Assembly: GCA_964368625.1 (NCBI GenBank)
Contig: CAYJBH010000009.1
Coordinates: 28,535-92,534, forward strand
Length of the DNA: 64,000 nt
Direction of reading: 5' to 3'
Origin: CAYJBH01 sp964368625
Lineage (GTDB): Bacteria; Bacillota; Clostridia; Oscillospirales; Ruminococcaceae
Shown here: one piece after another, positions 32,493 to 41,688 of the stretch
How positions within the stretch are numbered: the first letter of the stretch is position 1
Layout: each line of letters begins with the position of its first letter
The notes under the pieces: generated by a model
Database searches by the model: none
Seen by the model: only the letters and a program-made list of their open reading frames with translations
What the model was told of the DNA's origin: nothing
Made by a program: the position numbers and the translations under genes

Positions 32493-33764
32493 ATGCTTGA
32501 TATAAAAAGAATAAGAGAAGATTCAGTAGCAGTTAAAGACGCTTTAAAAAGAAGAGGTAAGGACTATTCAACCGAAATAGATAGAGTAATAGAAATTGAC
32601 GCACAGCGCAGAAGCTTATCTTCAGAAAATGATAACCTAAAGGCACAACAAAACAAAAACAGTAAATTAATACCGCAAAAACAGAAGGCAGGTGAAGACT
32701 GCACCGAGCTATTTGCCGAGTTAAAAAGTTTATCTACAACAATAAAAAATAATGATGCAAAAATAGCTGAATTAGAGAAGGAGCAAAAGGACCTATTGCT
32801 TTCTATCCCAAATACGCCGGATAAAAGTGTGCCACTGGGTGTATCAGCAGAGGATAACTTTGAGGTGAAAAAATATGGAGAGCCAAAGAAGTTTGAATAT
32901 GAACCATTACCACACTGGGAAATAGGAAAAAACCTTGGGATACTGGATCCCGAGAGAGCTGCAAAGGTTACAGGAGCAAGATTTCACTTTTATAAAGGGT
33001 TAGGTGCTGCACTCGAAAGAGCAATAATTAACCTATACCTTGATATGCATACACAAAATCACGGGTACACAGAAATATTACCGCCGTTTATAGTTAATGC
33101 AGACAGCATGACAGGTACAGGGCAGCTACCAAAGTTTAAAGATGATGCATTTAAGCTTGAAGGCCAGGAATACTATCTTGTTCCTACGGCAGAAGTTCCG
33201 GTTACCAACTACCATCGCGATGAAATATTATCGGAGGCAGAGCTTCCACTAAGATACTGTGCATACTCGGGTTGTTTTAGAAGTGAGGCCGGTGCAGCAG
33301 GAAGAGATACAAGAGGGCTTATTCGTCAACATCAGTTTAATAAGGTAGAGCTTGTTAAATTTACAACACCCGAGCAGAGCTATGAAGAGCTGGAGATGCT
33401 AACAAGAAATGCAGAAAGTTGCCTAGAGGCACTCGAGCTTCCATACAGACGAGTTCTGCTTTGCAGTGGAGATATGGGTGCAAACAGTGCTAAAACTTAC
33501 GATATAGAAGTATGGTTACCAAGCTATAACAACTATGCAGAGATATCATCCTGTTCAAACTTTGAGGATTTTCAGGCTCGCAGAATGGCGATTCGCTATA
33601 GGAACTCGCAGGGGAAAACATCACTAGTTCATACCCTAAATGGTAGCGGACTAGCTGTTGGCAGAACAACGGCAGCAATACTTGAAAACTACCAAAACGG
33701 AGATGGGTCGGTTACGGTGCCGAAGGTGCTACAGCGCTATATGGGAACGGAAGTAATAAGATGA
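32493..33764 (+). CDS. serS: Seryl-tRNA synthetase
   Basis: A 423-residue class II synthetase. The N-terminal antiparallel coiled coil (about 1-110; KRRGKDYSTEID, long Lys/Glu helices) binds tRNA-Ser. The catalytic core has motif 2 (FRSEAGAAGRDTRGLIRQHQF region) and motif 3 (NGSGLAVGRTTAAILENYQ). It charges tRNA-Ser with serine (and selenocysteine tRNA where present). There is no T-box in the short 27-bp gap from parB. The stop overlaps the next gene's ATG. Confidence 0.97.
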   Translation: MLDIKRIREDSVAVKDALKRRGKDYSTEIDRVIEIDAQRRSLSSENDNLKAQQNKNSKLIPQKQKAGEDCTELFAELKSLSTTIKNNDAKIAELEKEQKDLLLSIPNTPDKSVPLGVSAEDNFEVKKYGEPKKFEYEPLPHWEIGKNLGILDPERAAKVTGARFHFYKGLGAALERAIINLYLDMHTQNHGYTEILPPFIVNADSMTGTGQLPKFKDDAFKLEGQEYYLVPTAEVPVTNYHRDEILSEAELPLRYCAYSGCFRSEAGAAGRDTRGLIRQHQFNKVELVKFTTPEQSYEELEMLTRNAESCLEALELPYRRVLLCSGDMGANSAKTYDIEVWLPSYNNYAEISSCSNFEDFQARRMAIRYRNSQGKTSLVHTLNGSGLAVGRTTAAILENYQNGDGSVTVPKVLQRYMGTEVIR

Positions 33765-34480
33765 ATAAAGATTCAAACGAACGCAGTATAGCACTCTTAA
33801 TAGACGCGGAGAATATTTCTCCGAAATACATAAAGGCTATTCTAGAGGAGCTATCGCGCGAATGGACACCGGCATACAGAAGGATATATGGCGACTTTAC
33901 CAGCACAGATATGAGTGCATGGAAAAAAACATTGCTGGAACATGGCATTAACCCGGTTCAACAGTTTAGCTATACACAGGGCAAAAATGCTACCGACAGT
34001 GCTATGATAATTGATGCTATGGATATACTATATACTGAGAATGTTGACGGATTTTGTCTTGTGTCAAGCGATAGCGATTTTACCAGGTTAGCATTAAGAT
34101 TAAGAGAATCGGCAATGTATGTTTTGGGTATGGGTGAACAGAAAACGCCGGTAGCTTTTAGAAGTGCATGTAATAAGTTTACCATTTTAGAAGCACTAAT
34201 AGTTGAGGAAAAGGCTCAAGCAGTAATACAAAAAAAGCTTCCACCAAAGCTTATAGAGGAGATGCGTCGTATAATAGAGAAAGACAGCGAAGAGGATGGC
34301 TCTATGATGCTGTCTAGATTAGGAACAATTATATCGAGACAGTTTCCTGATTTTGACTCTCGAAATTACGGATATGCTAAGCTATACAAGCTTTTAGAGA
34401 ATACCGGAAGGTTTGAGATTTCATTAGAGTTCGACGAAAAAGGTAAGAACCGTAGCATAGTTATGGTTAAAAACAAATAA
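33761..34480 (+). CDS. NYN-domain nuclease with C-terminal OST-HTH/LOTUS domain
   Basis: A 239-residue protein. The N-terminal NYN (PIN-like, LabA/DUF88) domain holds the acidic active-site positions in IALLIDAENIS, YGDFTSTDMSAW, NATDSAMIIDAM and VSSDSDFTRLALRLRE. The C-terminal 75 residues (PPKLIEEMRRIIEKDSEEDG onward) match the OST-HTH/LOTUS RNA-binding fold. Bacterial NYN-LOTUS proteins are thought to be RNases acting on structured RNA, but none like this is well characterised. It overlaps serS by 4 bp (ATGA), so it is co-translated with a tRNA-charging enzyme. Confidence 0.88.
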   Translation: MNKDSNERSIALLIDAENISPKYIKAILEELSREWTPAYRRIYGDFTSTDMSAWKKTLLEHGINPVQQFSYTQGKNATDSAMIIDAMDILYTENVDGFCLVSSDSDFTRLALRLRESAMYVLGMGEQKTPVAFRSACNKFTILEALIVEEKAQAVIQKKLPPKLIEEMRRIIEKDSEEDGSMMLSRLGTIISRQFPDFDSRNYGYAKLYKLLENTGRFEISLEFDEKGKNRSIVMVKNK

Positions 34481-34532
34481 CTTGCATAAATAAGACAATA
34501 ATGATAAAATATACAAGGGAAATAGCAGTTTG

Positions 34533-35303
34533 ATGCCGGATATTAGTATTTCAATAGTTAACTACAACAGCAGTGATGAAACTATCGCTGCAGTTCGCAG
34601 CATCATAGAGAATACTAAGGGTTTGAATTACTCGATAACGGTTATAGACAATGCATCATGTGAGCAGGAATATAATAAACTATTAGAAATGTGCAACGAC
34701 AAAGTTGCTGTAATAAAAAATGAAAAAAATCTTGGTTACGGATTGGCTCATAACATTGCTATTGAAAAATCTAATGCAGAATATCATGCAGTAGTAAATC
34801 CCGATATTGTTATATTTGAGGATAGCTTAACAATTCTTTGTAAGGCTATGAAGGCAGAAGGTTCGGTTATGGCAACCTGCAAATTAGTTTTCTCGAATGG
34901 AAGCCCACAGTATACACCAAAATTATCACCAACACCATTATCACTTATTTCAAGACAACTTGGGATATTTCCAAAGATTGAAAAAAAATATCTTATGCTT
35001 GATAGGGATTTAGAAAAACCACAGGATATTAGCTTTTGCACCGGATGTTTTTTTATAGCAAAAACTAAGGATATTCAGGCTATAAAGGGGTTCTCCGACA
35101 GATACTTTTTATATTTTGAAGATGCTGATATTACGAGACTAATGCTAAAACGCGGAAAGGTTAGGTATTTACCGATAACAACCGTTCAACATCATTGGCA
35201 ACGAAAACCCAGAAAACAATTAAAGCCATTTTTGCAACAGCTTTCCTCAATGTTTACCTACTTTGCAAGATGGGGAATTATTCGAACAAAAAACCTACAA
35301 TAA
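34533..35303 (+). CDS. Family 2 glycosyltransferase (rhamnosyltransferase-like)
   Basis: A 256-residue GT-A-fold enzyme: SISIVNYNSSDETIAAV and VIDNASCEQEY at the nucleotide-sugar site, NPDIVIFEDSL around the metal-binding acidic position, and FCTGCFFIAK with YFLYFEDADITRLML at the acceptor site. This layout is that of WbbL/RfbF-type rhamnosyltransferases. It is immediately followed by dTDP-rhamnose synthesis genes, which supports transfer of rhamnose to a cell-surface glycan. The frame opens one codon earlier (TTG 34530); the ATG is preferred. Confidence 0.88.
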   Translation: MPDISISIVNYNSSDETIAAVRSIIENTKGLNYSITVIDNASCEQEYNKLLEMCNDKVAVIKNEKNLGYGLAHNIAIEKSNAEYHAVVNPDIVIFEDSLTILCKAMKAEGSVMATCKLVFSNGSPQYTPKLSPTPLSLISRQLGIFPKIEKKYLMLDRDLEKPQDISFCTGCFFIAKTKDIQAIKGFSDRYFLYFEDADITRLMLKRGKVRYLPITTVQHHWQRKPRKQLKPFLQQLSSMFTYFARWGIIRTKNLQ

Positions 35304-35315
35304 AGGAGATTTACA

Positions 35316-36191
35316 GTGAAAGGTATTGTACTGGCCGGGGGAGCAGGAACAAGGTTGTACCCATCGACACTTGCGGTTTCTAAACAGATGTTAACAATTT
35401 ACGATAAACCAATGATATATTACCCACTTTCTACAGTAATGTTAGCAGGTATTAAGGAGGTCTTAATTATATCTACTCCAAGGGATATTAACGGCTTTCG
35501 TGAGTTGCTCGGTGATGGCAACGAATGGGGGATGAGCTTCAGCTATGCTGTTCAGACCGAGCCGCGTGGACTAGCTGATGCCTTCATTGTAGGTGAAAAA
35601 TTTATAGGTAATGATGGTGTAGCATTGGTTTTGGGAGATAACATATTTTATGGTTATGGTTTTTCTGCAAGGCTTAAGGCAGCATCAGAAAGAAAGAGCG
35701 GAGCTACAATTTTTGGATATCATGTAAGTAATCCAAGAGAGTTTGGCGTAGTTGAATTTGATGACAGCGGAAAGGTCATATCAATTGAGGAAAAGCCAGA
35801 AAATCCAAAAAGCAACTATGCAATACCGGGCCTATATTTTTATGATAACAAGGTTGTAGATATCGCCAAGAATGTAAAACCATCTGCGAGGGGAGAAATA
35901 GAGATAACAACGGTAAACAACCATTATCTCGAAGAGGGGAATCTCTCGGTAGAGTTATTTGGACGGGGAATGGCATGGCTTGATACGGGAAACCACCGTG
36001 CAATGTTGGAGGCAGCAAATTTCGTTGAGGCAGTGCAGACAAGACAGGGTTTATACATAGCCTGCCCCGAGGAAATAGCATATCGCCAAGGATTTATTAA
36101 TAATGAAGAGTTACGTAGGTTAGCAGATAAATTAAAGCAGACCGAGTATGGCAAGTATCTTTTTACTATAGCAGATACGGTAAAACAGTAA
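35316..36191 (+). CDS. rmlA: Glucose-1-phosphate thymidylyltransferase
   Basis: A 291-residue nucleotidyltransferase: LAGGAGTRLYPST (residues 6-18), KQMLTIYDKPMIYYPLS and VLGDNIFYG are the RmlA signature. It makes dTDP-glucose from dTTP and glucose-1-phosphate, the first step of dTDP-L-rhamnose synthesis. Translation begins at a GTG preceded by AAAGGAGATTTACA. It is the first of three consecutive rml genes. Confidence 0.95.
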   Translation: MKGIVLAGGAGTRLYPSTLAVSKQMLTIYDKPMIYYPLSTVMLAGIKEVLIISTPRDINGFRELLGDGNEWGMSFSYAVQTEPRGLADAFIVGEKFIGNDGVALVLGDNIFYGYGFSARLKAASERKSGATIFGYHVSNPREFGVVEFDDSGKVISIEEKPENPKSNYAIPGLYFYDNKVVDIAKNVKPSARGEIEITTVNNHYLEEGNLSVELFGRGMAWLDTGNHRAMLEAANFVEAVQTRQGLYIACPEEIAYRQGFINNEELRRLADKLKQTEYGKYLFTIADTVKQ

Positions 36192-36207
36192 CGAAGAGGT
36201 TTTTAGT

Positions 36208-37104
36208 ATGAGATTAATGATAGTAGGGAACAGGGGACAGCTCGGAACCGAGATGATTCGTATTCTAAATGAGGGACAATCTGTTCTTGGGGCAATACCG
36301 GAAATATACGATGGAGCAGAGCTGATAGCGGTTGATATAAACGAGCTGAATGCATCTGATCGTACAACAACAATAGATACAATATCCGAGCTACGTCCGG
36401 ATATAATATTTAACTGTGCGGCATTTACCAGGGTTGATGACTGTGAGAGTATGCAGGACGAAGCGATCAGGGGTAATGCAATTGTTCCGAGAAACTTGGC
36501 AGAGGCAGCACAGCTAGTTAATGCAAAGCTTATTCATATATCTACCGATTATGTTTTCGATGGAAGTGGAAAGCAACCATATACCGAGGCTGATCCTGCA
36601 ATTCCGGTTACTGCATATGGAAAGAGCAAGCTACTTGGAGAAAAGTACGTTGCAGATTTTTGTAGCCGTTATTTTATTGTTAGAACGGCATGGCTATACG
36701 GCAGAACCGGCAAAAATTTTGTTAAAACAATGATTAATCTCTGCAGTGAAAGAGACTCAATAAAGGTAGTTAACGATCAGTGGGGTTGTCCCACAAACGC
36801 TGAGGACTTAGCGCATCACCTGCTTTTATTAGCCGTAACAGAGGAATATGGAATTTATCATTGTGTGGGCAATGGAACAACAAGTTGGTATGGATTTACA
36901 CGAGAAATTGCAAGACATATTCATAGCAGAACAAGGGTAAAGCCCTGTTCTACGAGAGATTATCCTACGCCGGCAAAACGTCCTGCATATTCAGTATTAA
37001 GCAATACGATGCTAAGCTTAACGGTTGGGGATCACATGAGAAAATGGGACGTAGCTCTTGCCGACTATATGAAGGAATATATTGAACAGAGTAGTAAATT
37101 GTAA
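36208..37104 (+). CDS. rmlD: dTDP-4-dehydrorhamnose reductase
   Basis: A 298-residue short-chain dehydrogenase. IVGNRGQLGTEM gives the nucleotide-binding start, with STDYVFDGSGKQPYTE and the catalytic YGKSKLLGE (Tyr-Lys) in place. It reduces the last intermediate to dTDP-L-rhamnose. It overlaps the open frame of rmlB by 23 bp, but not the preferred rmlB start. Confidence 0.94.
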   Translation: MRLMIVGNRGQLGTEMIRILNEGQSVLGAIPEIYDGAELIAVDINELNASDRTTTIDTISELRPDIIFNCAAFTRVDDCESMQDEAIRGNAIVPRNLAEAAQLVNAKLIHISTDYVFDGSGKQPYTEADPAIPVTAYGKSKLLGEKYVADFCSRYFIVRTAWLYGRTGKNFVKTMINLCSERDSIKVVNDQWGCPTNAEDLAHHLLLLAVTEEYGIYHCVGNGTTSWYGFTREIARHIHSRTRVKPCSTRDYPTPAKRPAYSVLSNTMLSLTVGDHMRKWDVALADYMKEYIEQSSKL

Positions 37105-37117
37105 GTGGAGATTTCAA

Positions 37118-38137
37118 ATGAAAAATTATCTTGTTACGGGTGGTGCCGGATTTATAGGTTCTAACTATATAATATACCTACTAAAAAATTATAGTGATAT
37201 AAGGGTTGTTAACCTGGATAAACTAACATATGCAGGCAATCTTGATAATCTATCGGGTATTGAGGCGGATGAACGATATCATTTTGTTCAGGGTGATATC
37301 TGCGATGCTGAGCTTTGTAAAAAATTAATGATGGAGTACGATATTGATTATATTGTTAACTTTGCAGCTGAAAGCCATGTTGATAGAAGCATTACCGACC
37401 CATCAGTTTTTGTGCGAACCAATGTTCTTGGAACAACAACTTTATTAGATGTTGCAAAAGAGGTTTGGCAATGTGGCGACGATTGTTATAAAGATGGTGT
37501 TAAGTTTTTACAGATATCTACAGATGAGGTTTATGGAAGCCTTGGTGATGAAGGTTTCTTTACCGAGGAAACACCCCTGAACCCGCACTCACCATATTCT
37601 GCAGCAAAGGCCTCAGCAGATATGTTTGTTTTGGCGTATGGAGATACATTTAAACTACCTGTGAACGTTACTCGTTGTAGTAACAACTATGGTCCATACC
37701 AGTTCCCTGAAAAGCTTATTCCGCTGATGATTGAAAATGCTAAGCAGAAAAAGTCACTACCGGTATACGGAGATGGCTTAAATGTTCGCGATTGGCTATA
37801 TGTTGAGGATCACTGTATTGCGGTTCAAAAGGTTTTAGAGAAGGGAAAGCTTTCTGAGGTCTATAACATTGGCGGACATAACGAACGCACTAATATAACC
37901 ATAGTAAAAACAATTATTTCCGAGCTATCAAAGCGGTATGATAGCAGCATTACCGAGGACATAATAAGCTATGTAGAGGATCGTAAGGGCCATGATCGTC
38001 GCTACGGGATTGACCCTGAGAAGATAGGGCGAGAGATAGGATGGAGTCCACAAACGCCGTTTGAAAAGGGCATTATTGCAACAATTGAGTGGTATATAGA
38101 TAATACAGACTGGCTTCAAAAGCTTAAGGATAGATAA
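37118..38137 (+). CDS. rmlB: dTDP-glucose 4,6-dehydratase
   Basis: A 339-residue extended short-chain dehydrogenase/reductase with GGAGFIGSNY (residues 7-16), NFAAESHVDRSI, the STDEVYG catalytic segment and YSAAKASAD (Tyr-Lys pair near 157). The frame opens 12 codons earlier, but GTGGAG and the conserved MKNYLVTGG support the ATG at 37118. Converts dTDP-glucose to dTDP-4-keto-6-deoxyglucose. The epimerase gene rmlC, needed between this step and RmlD, is not in the window. Confidence 0.94.
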   Translation: MKNYLVTGGAGFIGSNYIIYLLKNYSDIRVVNLDKLTYAGNLDNLSGIEADERYHFVQGDICDAELCKKLMMEYDIDYIVNFAAESHVDRSITDPSVFVRTNVLGTTTLLDVAKEVWQCGDDCYKDGVKFLQISTDEVYGSLGDEGFFTEETPLNPHSPYSAAKASADMFVLAYGDTFKLPVNVTRCSNNYGPYQFPEKLIPLMIENAKQKKSLPVYGDGLNVRDWLYVEDHCIAVQKVLEKGKLSEVYNIGGHNERTNITIVKTIISELSKRYDSSITEDIISYVEDRKGHDRRYGIDPEKIGREIGWSPQTPFEKGIIATIEWYIDNTDWLQKLKDR

Positions 38138-38214
38138 ATAATTTAAGAAAGGGACGGTGTTACCAAAGTAGATGGTAGAATTACCATATTTAAAGGTGAT
38201 ACCATGGCATTAAA

Positions 38215-39132
38215 ATGGCAAAAAGTGAAAAAATGAAAAGAGAGGCGCGTCGAACGCGTAGGGTTTTAATAGGCACAGCAGTATTGCTATTAATGGCATT
38301 AGGAATTTTTAGCATTATCGCATCAGCAACCGGTTTTATTCAATCATTTTTTGATGATTCAGAAGAAAAGCTATATTATGCCGAGTTTATAACACCACTT
38401 GTATTACTCGACCCACTTCCCTTCGAATCGTTAGAAAAAGCTCCGCAAAATACGCTGCGTCAGGCGGCAATATGGTTAGCGCTTTCAAAGGAAGACAATT
38501 CAGGTTTTGAACGTGATGAGTACGGTTCGTTATATCTGCCAACGGCTTTAGTAGATAACTGGGCATTAACCTTGTTTGGACCGGAATACAAGTTAACTCA
38601 TGAAACATTCGTTGATAGTGGACTACAGTTCAGATACGATGAGCAACGACAGAGTTATAATATACCTATTACAGCACAGCCAACAAACTATATTCCGGTT
38701 GTGGTTGAGATAGAAAACGACGGTGACCTAAAACGTTTAACGGTAGGATACAAACTGCCGGCCGGAGCATCACTTGAAAATATGACGTCAGATTCTGCAC
38801 CAATTAAATATCTTGACTATGTTTTAATGAGATATGGAGATGGATACTTTATTCATGCGATAGTTGAGAGTGAGACTAAGGTAGATAGCGTAGCATCACA
38901 AACAACCTCAGCAGTAACAGAGACACCGGCAGCTCCAAACAGCATTTCAGAAAACTTACTGGAACAGGCAATCATCGAGCAGGAGACCGATCGGGTTAAC
39001 TCTTCAACAGCAGACACAAGCACGAATTCAAACGAGGCAGTTAGCTCAGATGTAGCAGAGGATTCTTCGGTTAGGTTATCTGCGGCTTCGCAATCTGAGG
39101 AAACAGCAGAATCGGATGATGATAACTCTTAG
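38215..39132 (+). CDS. Single-pass membrane protein of unknown function
   Basis: A 305-residue protein that I do not recognise. A basic N terminus (KREARRTRRVL) precedes one membrane helix (about 19-41), placing the remaining domain outside the cell. The domain at about 55-215 has alternating strand-like segments (FITPLVLLDPLPFESLEKAP; TNYIPVVVEIENDGDLKRL). The last 90 residues are Ser/Thr/Glu-rich and disordered, without a sorting signal. It follows the rml genes by 77 bp and could act in envelope assembly (guess). In the gap, three short GGT..ACC hairpin arms lie before the start. Confidence 0.75.
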   Translation: MAKSEKMKREARRTRRVLIGTAVLLLMALGIFSIIASATGFIQSFFDDSEEKLYYAEFITPLVLLDPLPFESLEKAPQNTLRQAAIWLALSKEDNSGFERDEYGSLYLPTALVDNWALTLFGPEYKLTHETFVDSGLQFRYDEQRQSYNIPITAQPTNYIPVVVEIENDGDLKRLTVGYKLPAGASLENMTSDSAPIKYLDYVLMRYGDGYFIHAIVESETKVDSVASQTTSAVTETPAAPNSISENLLEQAIIEQETDRVNSSTADTSTNSNEAVSSDVAEDSSVRLSAASQSEETAESDDDNS

Positions 39133-39172
39133 GCAATTAGTATTGAATCAATAATAATGAAAGGAATATAGT

Positions 39173-39604
39173 ATGTTAAAAGGAATACCTGAAATAATTT
39201 CCCCCGAGTTATTAAAAGCATTGGCCGAGATGGGGCATGGTGATGAGATATGTATAGCTGATGGCAACTTTCCGGGGCATACATTTGGAAATAAGGTTAT
39301 AAGATTGGATGGCCATGGAGTGCCGGAGATACTTAAAGCCGTACTAAAGCTGGTACCACTGGATAAATATGTAGATAAGCCGGTACTTATAATGCAAAAG
39401 GTCCCCGGCGATACAGTAGAAACACCAATATGGGACGTTTACAAAGAAATAGTATCAAGCGAGGATGATAGAGGAAGCGAGTGCTTCGACCAGCTGGAGA
39501 GATTTGAATTTTACGAGAGAGTTAAACAATCATCTGTTGTAGTTATGACCGGTGAGAGAGCTCTGTATGCGAACATTATACTTAAAAAAGGCGTTGTAGT
39601 ATAA
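39173..39604 (+). CDS. fucU: RbsD/FucU-family sugar mutarotase
   Basis: A 143-residue pyranase/mutarotase with the family core MGHGDEICIADGNFP (catalytic His in GHGDE), RLDGHGVPEILKAVLKLVPLD and the C-terminal LYANIILKKGVV. The length and the ISPELLKALAEMGHGD start fit FucU (L-fucose mutarotase) better than RbsD. It interconverts sugar anomers for catabolism or kinases. No fucose or ribose transport gene adjoins it. Confidence 0.88.
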   Translation: MLKGIPEIISPELLKALAEMGHGDEICIADGNFPGHTFGNKVIRLDGHGVPEILKAVLKLVPLDKYVDKPVLIMQKVPGDTVETPIWDVYKEIVSSEDDRGSECFDQLERFEFYERVKQSSVVVMTGERALYANIILKKGVVV

Positions 39605-39639
39605 TCTTAAGTATTATTACTTTATTAAAATAAAAATTT

Positions 39640-39678
39640 TATAGCTATAGGTAAAATATATTTTTATCTATAGCTATA
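39640..39678 (+). terminator. AT-rich hairpin after fucU
   Basis: TATAGCTATAG and CTATAGCTATA form an 11-bp perfect inverted repeat with a 17-nt T/A-rich loop, 36 bp after the fucU stop. The low GC content and no clean U-run make termination uncertain. Confidence 0.4.
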
Positions 39679-39742
39679 AATTATAGAAGCTCAAGCTGCG
39701 GTGGAGCTATTTAATTATTAGTTGTAAAGGAGATAGACCTTC

Positions 39743-40357
39743 ATGAAATTTGATGTAACAAGTTTAAAATGGACAAATGAACCCAAAGATTTCTTTATTG
39801 ATGATATGAAAATTGAAATTAATACTGAAAACGGTACAGATTTATGGCAACGAACCTACTATAAGTTCAGAAACGACAATGCACCTGTTTTACAGATGGA
39901 AACAGATGAGAAGGAATTCTCTTTTACCGTAAAAGCACAATATAACAGTAATAATAATTATGATCAAGCAGGCATTACGATGTACTTAGATAGCGAAAAC
40001 TGGATTAAAGCTTCGGTAGAATATGGAGATGAAAAAAATTCCTATTTGGGTGCAGTTGTAACGAATAATGGGTACTCCGATTGGTCTACAACACAAATAC
40101 CAACTACCGTTAAAGCAATGTGGTTTAGATTAAGCCGCAGAGAAGATGATTTTTGCATAGAAACATCACAAGATGGAGAAACATTTGAACATATAAGAAT
40201 TTGCCATATGTTTGAGGCAAAAGAAACTATAAGTTTTGGTATATATGCTTGCAGCCCTGAAAGCGGAGCATTTAAAGCAACCTTTACCAATTTTGAAATG
40301 ACAGAATGTAAATGGGAGCTACACGAAGGGCAGCAGCCTGATGATGACTTGGTGTAA
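39743..40357 (+). CDS. DUF1349-domain protein (concanavalin-like, YesU type)
   Basis: A 204-residue soluble protein of the DUF1349 / concanavalin-like lectin fold, full length for the family. Segments include FSFTVKAQYNSNNNYDQAG, a tryptophan-bearing DSENWIKASVEYGDE and MWFRLSRREDDFCIETSQDG. It has no signal peptide. Relatives such as YesU occur in pectin or xylan catabolic loci and may act as carbohydrate-binding proteins. It has its own GGAGATAGA ribosome binding site and appears to be monocistronic. Confidence 0.85.
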   Translation: MKFDVTSLKWTNEPKDFFIDDMKIEINTENGTDLWQRTYYKFRNDNAPVLQMETDEKEFSFTVKAQYNSNNNYDQAGITMYLDSENWIKASVEYGDEKNSYLGAVVTNNGYSDWSTTQIPTTVKAMWFRLSRREDDFCIETSQDGETFEHIRICHMFEAKETISFGIYACSPESGAFKATFTNFEMTECKWELHEGQQPDDDLV

Positions 40358-40514
40358 ATATGCAAACCGCACAATTTCAGTTACGAAGAAAATGCAACAA
40401 AAGGTTAAGGTAACTGTAATATTAATAAAACATAGCTGTTGCTTATTATTGCAAACCAAGCAATAGTAGTAAAACCTAGTATAACTTAACCTTTATAGAT
40501 CTAGACGCATTAGT

Positions 40515-41561
40515 TTATGCCTTAAGATGTTTCACATAGAACATTTCGCGGACGGCAATTGCCATGTTAAAAAAACGATAGAGTACCGGACGGTAAATAT
40601 AGTCAAATTCTCCAACTAACTCATCAACATAGCCGTTAAAACCTCGTTTAAAACGATAGAGGCCAAACATGGGACTATTCTCATCATCCAGATTGCCTGA
40701 AATACCAAGAAAATCGTATATTCTACAGCCGCTTTCCTTACCCCATCGTATCATCTCCCATTGCATAAGATAGTTTGACATTACATTGCGATAAAGATTG
40801 GAGGAAGCACCGTATACATAGCTGCATTTACCGGCATAGTTGGTTGCTATAGCGGCGCAAACAGGAATAGAGTTATAATATCCTATGTAAAGGCGAGCTT
40901 TAGACCCCAGTGCACTAAAAAGGCGTATAAAATAGTCCTTAGGTCTTGTTTCAAAGCCGTCACGTTTACCGGTTTCATGATATAATTCCATAAACTCGTT
41001 AATACACGCCACCCCTTTTACTGCTATAGATACTCCTTTTCTTTCTGCATATCTAATATTGTATCTGGTTTTTTTAGAAAAGTTAGCAAAAATCTCATCC
41101 TCGCTTTTACCCTCAAGTGAAAGACGGTAGTTAAAACGTGGTTGAACCGTCTCAAATCCATATTTTCCGTAAATATGGTGAAATCTGCGCGACTTCATAT
41201 ATTTAATGTAACTGTCATTTTTCATAGGAATATCGGGATCAATCTTAACAGCATGTGCCCTGTATTTGTATGCTAGAAGATCCAGCCCTGCCTTTAGGTT
41301 GTCCATAACTTCTTCGCTGAGAACATCACATATAAAACCTTTAGGACTATATATAAAGGCCGAACCTATTAAAGGCAACTTTTTAATATAAACCGAGCAG
41401 GCACCATTTATTAAACCTTTTTCATTACGGGAAACAACGGCCTCAAACTCCCAACCTTTTTTTACCATGCTCCATAAGGTAGATTGTGTAAACTCGCCTC
41501 TCAAATGGTTGGAAACGAATTGTTCATATTCATTATATTTATCCTTAGTAATAATCTCCAT
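40515..41561 (-). CDS. FemA/B/X-family peptidoglycan aminoacyltransferase
   Basis: A 348-residue protein with the double GNAT fold of FemABX: FTQSTLWSMVKKGWEFEAVV at the start, FSKKTRYNIRYAERKGV centrally, and the C-terminal YDFLGISGNLDDENSPMFG with YRFKRGFNGYVDELVGEFD. These enzymes add amino acids from aminoacyl-tRNA to the lipid II stem peptide to build the cross-bridge. It is solitary on the minus strand with a 330-bp upstream region containing a hairpin and a possible repeat. Confidence 0.92.
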   Translation of the reverse strand: MEIITKDKYNEYEQFVSNHLRGEFTQSTLWSMVKKGWEFEAVVSRNEKGLINGACSVYIKKLPLIGSAFIYSPKGFICDVLSEEVMDNLKAGLDLLAYKYRAHAVKIDPDIPMKNDSYIKYMKSRRFHHIYGKYGFETVQPRFNYRLSLEGKSEDEIFANFSKKTRYNIRYAERKGVSIAVKGVACINEFMELYHETGKRDGFETRPKDYFIRLFSALGSKARLYIGYYNSIPVCAAIATNYAGKCSYVYGASSNLYRNVMSNYLMQWEMIRWGKESGCRIYDFLGISGNLDDENSPMFGLYRFKRGFNGYVDELVGEFDYIYRPVLYRFFNMAIAVREMFYVKHLKA

Positions 41562-41622
41562 AACATCATTTACCTTTCAACTATTAATAAATCACATATA
41601 AACCCCGAACCTAGAACCCTGA

Positions 41623-41683
41623 GAAATACATCGTTTTTGCACAAAGTGTAAAATGCCGAGGAATCGAGGCAAGAAGTATTTCC
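41623..41683. repeat. Short element with inverted ends upstream of the FemX gene
   Basis: GAAATAC at 41623 and GTATTTC at 41676 are inverted ends enclosing about 45 bp that also contain GAGGAATCGAGG. It resembles small dispersed intergenic elements, but only one copy is visible in this window. Confidence 0.3.
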
Positions 41684-41688
41684 AATAG

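Noticed and set aside
40528..40543. TGTTTCACATAGAACA, a parS look-alike
   Set aside because: Lies within the FemX coding region, the central CACGTG is broken and symmetry is poor; probably chance.
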